This document shows positions 56,132-64,000 of a stretch of DNA of 64,000 nt, piece by piece. How positions within the stretch are numbered: the stretch's first letter is position 1; every line of letters begins with the position of its first letter. This DNA is from Thelonectria olida (Eukaryota > Ascomycota > Sordariomycetes > Hypocreales > Nectriaceae), in the NCBI GenBank assembly GCA_020736575.1, contig JAGPYM010000005.1, positions 1,178,001 through 1,242,000 on the forward strand. Direction: 5' to 3'. A program made the translations under genes and the position numbers. The notes under the pieces are model-generated. The model did no database searches and was not told where the DNA came from. It saw nothing but the letters and a program-made list of their open reading frames with translations.

Positions 56132-58914
56132 ATGAACTCGCTCAATACCACGTCCGTCTCCTTTGCCGTCACGCCCACGGTGGTGTCGACGCTTTTTTCC
56201 CATGTACGTTCGGGATGACCTCATCTGAACCTAACGCTGTCTCAACGTTGACTTGATCTCGACCACCAACGGTCCTGAGACAAGCCTCGTTCTTCCCCTG
56301 ATCTACGAACACCAAACTATTTTTATTGCGGGCGTCGGCTGACCACGCTTCTCATTCGCAGTACCTGAACAGGAAGCCACTCAAGCAACGTCCCACAGCC
56401 CATCTCCCTTACGATGAGGGTCTGCACTTGATTCGGTCGTTCCTCGAGTACGCTTCGCACCACACCGTCGAGGAACTGCAGGCTTTTACCGCGCAATGGG
56501 TGCCGCATCCTCAATGGGTCAAGGTCGAAGATGCAACTATTCCCGAAGATCAATTGACACGCGCCGCCGACATTCTCCAGGCCCAGCTCGGCAAGGATGG
56601 CATTCGACAGGTTGGAGGCTCCAAGTGGTGGCAATGGCGCATGCCCAACACCTCCCTCGAGGCTGAATGGATTGAGATGCGGTCCGATGCAAGCGAACGA
56701 AAGAAGAACGGCGGAGGCTGCCACCGCGTCATGATGTATATCCATGGCGGAGCCTACTTCTTCGGGAGCGTTGATGAACACCGCTACCAGATGCAACGAC
56801 ATGCCCGCAAGCTCAAGGCTCGAGTCTTTGCTCCGCGGTATCGACTCGCTCCTCAGTTCCCCTTCCCATGCGGTCTACACGATTGCTTTGCTGCATATCT
56901 CTATCTTCTTACCGTCCAAGACCCCACTACAATCGTTCTCGCAGGAGACTCTGCTGGAGGCGGTATGGTCGTATCGCTGCTCTGCATGCTCAGGGACCAA
57001 GGGCTCCCACTACCTGCTGGTGCCATCCTCATCAGCCCCTGGGTCGACTTGACGCACTCGTTCCCAAGTGTATCGGGCCTTGCTCCGTTGGACTATATTC
57101 CCCAGGCTGGATTTCACCACAAACCCTCAAGAGCGTGGCCGCCTCCCAACGAGGATGATATCGCCATGTTGAGAGAGGAGGCATTAAAGCGGAAGAAAGG
57201 GATCACGAAGAAGGAACCCGCAACACAAGAGCTCAAGGAAAAGCAACAAGCTCCCGTTGCCGAGAAGGATGAATCCTTTCATTCCAATAGTTCCAGGTCA
57301 AACTGGATCAATGGCGGAGTTCCTGTCAACACTGAGAAACTACTGTCCGTTGAAATAGATGGCAAACTCGTCAAGATCAAAGACCAAATCCAGGTAAGTC
57401 CTCTTCTCGGGAACTTTCTCGATCAAGGCTAATGAGAACAGATGTACACAACAAATCAGCTTCTGGCGCATCCTCTGGTCAGCCCAATCATGCAACCCAC
57501 GCTGGGAGGCCTTCCGCCGCTGCTCATCATGGTTGGAGGAGGTGAAATCCTCCGCGACGAGCAAATCTATCTAGCTCACAAGTGTGCCAATCCCGAAAGA
57601 TATGCCTTGCCAGAGGAGGCTATGGACGAGGCAGCCAAAGCCCGTCTCGCGGAGTACAAGCCTACAGACGTTCAACTTCAAATCTGGGATGACCTCTGTC
57701 ACGTTGCCCCAACCCTGAGCTTCACACGCCCTGCCAAGTACATGTACAGATCTGTCGCCCAGTTTGGTGCTTGGGCTCTCGCCAGGGCCCAGAAGCGTGG
57801 AATTGAGATTCTCGACGATGACGCGATATCCGTTATTTCGAGCTCCGGCTCGGAATTAGAACACCAAGAGGGCCCAAAGCTCCAACCAGTACCCTCAAGA
57901 GAAAGCAAAACCGTGGAAGTGGGCCAGGTCGGAAAGGCCGGCGACCCCTTGCCTGCATTCAAGAACCACATGATCCGACAGAGGGTGACTCGACATGGAG
58001 CTACCTTGCCTCTCATTTCGGAGACTGAACTCGACGGGTGTTGTATGCCAGCTGACTCGATTGGTGTTGTTAAGGAAGGCACCGTCAAGAAATGGCTGGA
58101 TACGAAAAAGGAGTGGGATACTCGGTTTTCAACCACCAAGGCCAAAGTTCATAAGAAGATTGTGGAGGACATGGTGAAGGGATACCATGAATTCGGACCT
58201 GGTGAGTATCCCCCTCCTACTGCCCTGGCAGGCCGGAGACGAATTGGTTCGGATTTGGTTGAGGGCAAGAAACGCAAGAGCTTGGGATTGGCTATGTGGT
58301 CTCTCTGGGGCTCAAAGCACGACGAAATGACCGTCGAGCGCGAGCACAAGGCAGAGATTGCAAACGAAGAAACAGAGAAGCGAGTTGCTACGCCATCTGA
58401 CGGCCAAGGCGCACGCTCATTTGCCGATATTGAGAGCCAAGAGCAACCTCAGTTCCTCAAGCCTGGCTCTCGAAGTCGCTCACACAAGAAGGTGGTAGTC
58501 GACGAGAATCAGACCGGAAGTGTTGTCTTGGACGATAACACTCCCGTTGCTCAACTTCTGGAACAGCGACGGGAGCAGGAAGCCCAACACCCCAGCCTTC
58601 TCAGTCCCAACTACGTCCCAGAGACGGGCACAGCAGGCAAGCGCCCATTCCTGGACGGCATCGCCTTGCCTTTTAGTCTCAACAAGGAGGCTGAAACGGC
58701 GAGCATGGTGACCTTGCACTCGATCGGAACTCCGCTACCTGGGTCACGGCCAATGAGCCCATCAAGCCCATTGGCGTTTGGCAGTGACTTTGTTGAGCCG
58801 CCAGTTATACAGAATGGACACGCTCAAGAGGATGCGACAACTCCGGCGCTCGAACGCCCAGGGTTGGAAACGTTTGTGACGGCAGCAGAGAACCTCCCCA
58901 GCGTCAAGAATTAG
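56132..58914 (+). CDS. HSL-type alpha/beta hydrolase (lipase/esterase) with long C-terminal extension
   Basis: Three exons, 56132-56203, 56362-57393 and 57442-58914, give 858 residues. The hormone-sensitive-lipase group signature is clear: oxyanion-hole H152-G-G154 (MYIHGGAYFFGS), nucleophile S221 in AGDSAGGG, and His455 in DLCHVAPTLSF. The acid position, where the family has D-x-L-x-D-E, reads GGGE403-ILRDE, so Glu replaces Asp. A variable charged insert (about 295-350) precedes the third exon. From about 490 to 858 the protein is mostly polar and predicted disordered, with one conserved-looking block (HMIRQRVTRHGATLPLI, TVKKWLDTKKEWDTRF). The N-terminus has a mildly hydrophobic stretch but no clean signal peptide. 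Neutral lipid or ester hydrolysis is inferred; the substrate is unknown. Confidence 0.88.
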
Positions 58915-59243
58915 GGAGTTGCAATTGGAATTGGGCGTCATGCTTGGGATTGGGTGAAACTGTGTTTATGGTAGGAATAGGATATCCAGTGCAGTAGCAC
59001 CACAGTCGTTACCAGTCTTCCTTGTCGGTAGGGGATATAAGTAATTGTTATAATATGCAACAGCAATTCGTTCACCCAACGCCCCTTGTTGATTTGAGAC
59101 TGAGTTACATTATCATACATAGTGGTACAGTGTACGCGGGTATATACAGCCACGCTGAAGGCGCCCAACCCCCAGCCAATTTAGATTTCGTCAGCCGATG
59201 CTCCTCTTCGTCGACGGTTCTTGATCGATCGTTCGCAATTCGT
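58915..59243. other. Short convergent intergenic region
   Basis: This lies between the stops of the lipase and mL41 genes, AT-rich, holding both 3' UTRs. No gene seen. Confidence 0.6.
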
Positions 59244-59615
59244 TCAATCCACGCCGTTGTATCGCTTCCACTGCTCCACGTAAAAGTTGGGATCCTGAGG
59301 ACCCTTCTCCAAGCCCTGGTAGTCACCCTTCTGGCTCGTAATCTCTCGACTCACAAAAGGTGTGAGCTATTGTTCCTTGTTAGCACTTGTTGCCCACCTC
59401 TTCAATTGGCGTTCCAAACCCACCTTGAAGTCCTTCAGATTTGGCGGTACAGCATACGTCCGCACCTTGTTCCACTCGATCACGTAGCCTCCGTACTTTG
59501 TGTGGCGACCCATCGATCCGGTGCGGTTACCCTTGTAGAAGCCGCGGCCGACATCCTTGGTGGTGAGCTTCAAGTGGCGGTAGCGGCCGACGGAGAGGGC
59601 TTGCGTAGGTCTCAT
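59244..59615 (-). CDS. mrpl27: Mitochondrial large ribosomal subunit protein mL41 (yeast Mrpl27 type)
   Basis: Two exons, 59615-59424 and 59366-59244; the intron has GTGGGT, a GCTAAC branch site and ATAG. The product is 104 residues. The protein belongs to the mL41 family of the mitochondrial 54S subunit. The conserved core is RHLKLTTKDVGRGFYKGNRTGSMG and YGGYVIEWNKVRTYAVPP, and after the splice LTPFVSREI and GLEKGPQDPNFYVEQWKRYN. The start MRPTQALSVGRYRHL is short and basic, as in this family, where the targeting part is minimal. The frame upstream opens only with a non-ATG codon. The gene is divergent from TRAPPC11. Confidence 0.93.
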
Positions 59616-60156
59616 GGCGGGCAATTAAGTCTCAGCGCGCTGCCGAGAGAGTTGAGGATGCGCCGGTGGGCGAGAGGTGAGGCAACGGGAAGGAGGGGTG
59701 TTCGTCGAGGGCCGGTATCGTCAAGCTGTAGAAGTCCCGAACGCATAGCACGTCTCGAATTTTTGGAACGCGGCGGTTGGTGTTGTTCCGATTCCGGGGC
59801 TAGCTCCCGCCAGCTTACAAGGGGTCAGGCGCCGCCGTCATCTGGCTGGGACGTTGCGCGGCGGGACCAGCTCATGACATCTCGAAGAGCACCTTGTTTT
59901 GTAGTTTGAAGCTTGAGGCTGCACCTACGGCTAAAATTGCCACGGCTGGAGGAGAGGAAAAAACTTCTCTTGGAGGGTGCGGACTTTATCATATTTTCTA
60001 CTCGGTTTATGAGCGGCGTAAGTGGGCTGGTGCTTGTCGAATGGAACGAGGGGCACTATCGATTGACACCTGGGTTGGCTAACGTCCCGCATAGCTCTGA
60101 ATTGCTTCCGACACTGAGCCAGCAATCCATGCCTCGGACGACCCGACGCGACCACT
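59616..60156. promoter_or_regulatory. Divergent promoter region between mL41 and TRAPPC11
   Basis: The start codons are 541 nt apart. GC-rich near mL41, mixed elsewhere. No gene or specific element recognised. Confidence 0.5.
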
Positions 60157-63100
60157 ATGGACGGATACCCAGCGGGCAGTCTGGACCATAACGTCCCGTT
60201 TCTGGTAGCCGCTGGCCTCAACGCCGAGACGTACGCACTGCCGCTGAATGCTGAGCTCAAAGATCAGGGTATCCTCCTACGGTCAGAGCTGCCGCATCTG
60301 GAGGGCAAGGAGGCCGATGTTCTAACGCAATATTTCAAAGAGGTGGATGCGCAGGGGAAATCGTGGAGTGGCGTTACGAGGGAAGAGGGACATCGGTTTC
60401 GGATCAAGACGCTGGGAAGGGTAGGACGACTCTCGGCTGCGCATTGAGTGCAAGTGATTCTGACCATGGGACAGTCATTCATTCTTCCACCACGACGAGC
60501 TCGACTCCCCGAAAACATCGAGCCTCTTGACGCAGCGCCGATACTGCACTCGCCCTTCTCTCCCTTAAGCCCCGCGTCGGCTCTATACCCGGACGGACTG
60601 ATCGATGCGCAATGGATTAAGAAACACCAGGAGCTAGTCCCCAGTGTCTACCTATGCTTTTACTCCCTCACCAGTGACCCGACATCCAAGACCCTTCAAG
60701 ACAACCACATCAAATCCGACATCAACAACCTTAAGAGTGCGCTCGCAAGATCGGGGTTTAAGACTCGATTAGCTATAGTTCTGCTCGGCGACGGCGACGG
60801 CACGCCCCTCTCCCTGACTGACGGCATTTCAGAGCGATTAGAAAATATTCGACGAGGAACTGCGTTGGACCCGAAATCCGTGTTCTACATCCCGCCCCAG
60901 GAATCGCCTGAGGAACTTAAAGAGGTCATCAACAGCATCCTGGGCGTTCTATATACGTCAGCCGTCGAGTACTATCGTGACCTGGGACGACATGCGAGGA
61001 AAAAGCGATCTCGGGGCATAGCTCCCCAGCCAACGGTGCCTCCAACATACGGCACGTCACAGACGCTCTCGTTGCCGGACTGGAACTTTCGATATGACTT
61101 CAAGTCTGCGGTTTTTGCAGAGTTTCGTCAAGAAACGGATGCGGCATTGCGATCTTTCGAACAGGCCTACGAAGTACTCCTTGGCCAGGATGTGCTCGAC
61201 ATTATTCCCAGCTGGAATCCCCGGTGGAACGAAGCTCGTTTATTGTCGGACGTGATAGCTATCCGGATTCTTCGGTGTCATTTGTGGATGGGTCAGAACA
61301 CTCTCGCAGTTCGACGCTGGCAATCCCATCGGGATAGGATTGGCGACTTTGTTGACCGCCGCGGACGAGGGACGAACAACTACGGATGGCAAGCCTGGGA
61401 GGCACGGTGGGCAACGGTGATGGCCAATCTCATTGAAAATGTTGGAGTCCCGAGCCTGGCTCCTGCAACAATGGCGCTGTACCTGCAACCAGAAAAGGCC
61501 GTTTTGGGCGAGCGCCTACAGCCCTGGGAGCTGCTACACCATACCGGCTATTGGTATCGCATAGCGGCTCGACACCTTACTGCCCGCCGAACGTTGGCTT
61601 TCAAGATACCCGAGGAAGATAGGAACCCACCGGACTCTTCCCCTGCGTCGCTGGTGGCAAGCAAAGCATACACATACGACACGTACATGTGTCCAGAACC
61701 ATATCAGGAATATCCCTTGAGCGGAAAGGGGGTAAATCACTCACAGCTAATCATTGACTGCCTTAAGAAGGCAGGCTTCCAGTTCCAAGCTCGCAAGCAG
61801 ACGCGCATCACGGCAGAGATATCGTTGGATTGTGCCAGAGAGATGGTCAATTTGGAGCAGTGGGATGATGCAGTCGAAGCGCTTCGGCCTTTCTGGGAGG
61901 ACACGTCTTTCCGGTCTCAGGGCTGGGTAGACATCTCGGAGGAGCTGTGCTGGCTTATGAGACGAGCCGCGTCTGGAGCCGGGCGTGCTGATTTAGTGGT
62001 TGCTGCTGACTGGGAGCTGATGAATAACCGTGAGTGGACTTGCTACATGGTAAAGAGACAGTGCTAATGAGTGTCTAGATTTCCATCGGCGACCGCAGTG
62101 GCCCTACGACATCAAGAAGTCTTTGGACGGCGTTGCCACCAACTCCCCGCCATCAATCAGTCTATCTGACGATACCACTGGATCGTTTATTTCGGCTTCG
62201 CTAGTCTTCCGAAACAAGGAGGGCAAAGCAGGTGATATTTGTACCGCACAACTGGCCCTCACGCCACATACCTTTCGCGACGCTGCTCCGGTCCCTCTCG
62301 ACACTTTGAAGGTGGAATTCAACGGCAGTTTGAAGCCGATCGTGCTCAAGCATATTGCGGAAGAAAGCGAGCAAGCATCCAACCCGGGAGTCGCTATTTC
62401 GCCAATCACCTTGAAGGAAGACGTCCTAGAAGATTCAGAGGATGAGCTGCCGGCTCTGCTCAGGGGGGAAGCTGACTTGACGATCAAACCTGGCCAAACG
62501 CGTGTGTTTGAAATGAGGATACCTCTAAGAGAACCTGGAGAGGCGACGGCATCGAATATCACCCTTAGCCACAAGAACGAAAAGTTCAGTCTGGACTACA
62601 GGTTGAGTATCCGAGATGGGGATCCTGTCGTCGGATGGTACATTCCAGGGTCATCGAAACCTCGTCACATTCGACCCCAGGCACATGTCTGTCAGATTCA
62701 ACCTCGTCCACCAAAAATGGAGATTAAGTTGGCAGAGCCATTGGGCCAGTTCTATGCCAATGAGCCAATCGAGCTGCAACTTGAACTGGTCAATAACGAG
62801 GAAGAAGCAGCGAGCGTCAAGCTTGATCTTCATCTATTTGGCAAGGAGGTTCCTGGACTACGGGTACTTGTGGGCGATCACGAAGGAACGGCAGAGCCTA
62901 CAGTAGAGGAGTCCACAGTGTCTGGGCTCGCTCTGGGTACGATTGAGAAGGCAGCATCGTTCAAGGTGTTGGTTCATCTCGATCCAGCACAAGTACCGAC
63001 TACGCTTGACTTACACATGAGGGCGTCGTATCATCTTGCATCCGATTCAGCGACGCCAATCATGCAGTTGCTGACGATGCAACTCAACGTGGTCAACGCA

Positions 63101-63985
63101 TTCGAGGCGAACTACGACTTGGTGCCGCGACTGCACCCAGACCCATGGCCGAGTCTGTTTGACTACGAGGGGCTCCTGGAGGCTCCCGGGGCCGAAGGCA
63201 GTGGCGTGGCTCGGGGCTTTGCGCAGAAATGGTGTTTGTTATGCCACTATGCCTCGTTCGCACAGGAAGACGTCAAGATAATTGGGCTGGAGTTGAAGGT
63301 GCTGTCGTGCGTCGGGGGCGGCAGATGCAATGTGGTCCAGGGTCCTGTTGTACCGCAAGAAGGCCTGTCAGTTGCGCCCAAGACGATGCATGAGGTGCAG
63401 TTCGACTTGGTGGCACAAAAGATCAGCCTTGATGATCGACAGCCGGTCACACTAGACCTGGCGTTTGTCATCCAATGGCAGCGCCAGAACCTTGGTGACG
63501 GACCGGTTAACACAACGACGATGCCCGTTGGGAAATACGTGGTGCTCGGCACAGAGCCGCGGGTGTTGGCGGGAGTGTGCTACAGCACAGGGGACGAGCC
63601 GAGCCTGGTGCAACTAGACATGACGATTGAGAACCCGTCAAACCACTTCTTGACGTTTGGCCTCACGATGGAGCCCAGCGAGGAGTTTGCGTTTTCAGGG
63701 TCCAAGCAGACGACGTTGAACCTGTTGCCGCAGTCCAGGCGGACGGCAACGTACCGGCTGCTGCCGTTTGTGGGGGGTGACTACGTGCGGCCGGGCCTAA
63801 CGGTGCGGGACAAGTATTTCCAGAAGATTTTGCGCATCATCCCGACCGAGGGGATGAAGATTGACAAGGACGGGTTGTTGGTTTGGGTGCCTGGGTCCAA
63901 GGACGATGAGGAAAGCAAGGCTGAGGAGGGTGATGATGATGATGATGATGGAGAAGAAGATGATGAGGCGGAGAATGCGGCTTGA
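60157..63985 (+). CDS. TRAPP complex subunit, TRAPPC11 (foie gras / Gryzun) family
   Basis: Three exons, 60157-60420, 60475-62029 and 62079-63985, give 1241 residues, close to the family's usual length. TRAPPC11 is a scaffold of the metazoan and mould TRAPP III complex, which activates Rab1/Ypt1 in ER-Golgi traffic and autophagy. The foie gras domain covers about 295-560 (YDFKSAVFAEFRQETDAALR, IRILRCHLWMGQ, HHTGYWYRIAARHL). After it, beta-sandwich repeats predominate, and the C-terminal Gryzun region is at about 1115-1205 (TIENPSNHFLTFGLTM, FVGGDYVRPGLTV). The very end is an acidic run of Asp and Glu. Budding yeast lacks this subunit, so its presence suits a filamentous ascomycete. The gene ends 15 nt before the window edge. 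Confidence 0.93.
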
Positions 63986-64000
63986 TCGGGTAGAGGTGTT

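Noticed and set aside
59022..59909. 295-codon plus-strand frame across mL41
   Set aside because: It runs antisense over both mL41 exons, which encode a complete conserved protein.

Overview
The window is nuclear DNA of a filamentous ascomycete, most likely a Sordariomycete and possibly Hypocreales (inferred from protein make-up, not from a search). Protein-coding genes are broken by short introns, mostly 50-160 nt, with GT...AG ends and CTAAC or CTGAC branch sites. Start codons sit in good contexts, and pyrimidine-rich tracts lie upstream of several genes. The recognisable proteins are typical of mould fungi: a GRG1/CCG-1 glucose-repressible protein, an AcuK-type gluconeogenesis regulator, a type II membrane exo-1,3-beta-glucanase (ExgD type), FMP52 and a Yap1-type bZIP factor. 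I saw no rRNA, convincing tRNA, transposase, CRISPR array or viral gene.

Layout, left to right. 1-215: 3' end of a gene. 1.6-2.4 kb: DsbA/FrnE-type thioredoxin-fold protein (+). 2.8-5.06 kb: TFIIE beta (-) and cytochrome b5 (-). 7.3-11.8 kb: Nudix hydrolase, F-actin capping protein alpha and mitochondrial branched-chain keto-acid dehydrogenase E1 beta, all (-). 12.5-18.8 kb: ExgD-type glucanase and a DHA1-type MFS transporter, both (+). 18.8-27.1 kb: a gene-free stretch of about 8.3 kb with simple repeats and an imperfect tandem duplication. 27.1-32.1 kb: AcuK-like regulator (+), riboflavin kinase (-), FMP52 (-). 33.4-36.4 kb: a RING protein (+), a small mitochondrial protein (-) and an unrecognised, possibly decayed gene (-). 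36.4-42.0 kb: a second gene-free stretch. 42.0-47.9 kb: YANK-type kinase (+) converging on a Yap1-like factor (-). 50.9-51.2 kb: GRG1 (-). 53.1-64.0 kb: a compact block with a BSD-domain protein (+), TSR2 (-), an HSL-type lipase (+), mitochondrial ribosomal protein mL41 (-) and TRAPPC11 (+).

The genes do not form an operon-like or biosynthetic cluster. They are mostly housekeeping functions (transcription initiation, ribosome assembly, Golgi traffic, mitochondria) plus a few regulators of carbon source and oxidative stress. Gene models were joined by hand. Each junction was checked for reading phase and gives one open frame, but none has transcript support. I found no obviously new system. 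The most useful leads are the unrecognised gene at 35.5-36.4 kb, the 8.3 kb stretch before the AcuK-like gene with a TATA-like box right at its start codon, a GC-AG intron, a 19-nt exon, a RING domain with Asp at a ligand position, and a lipase with Glu at the usual acid position.
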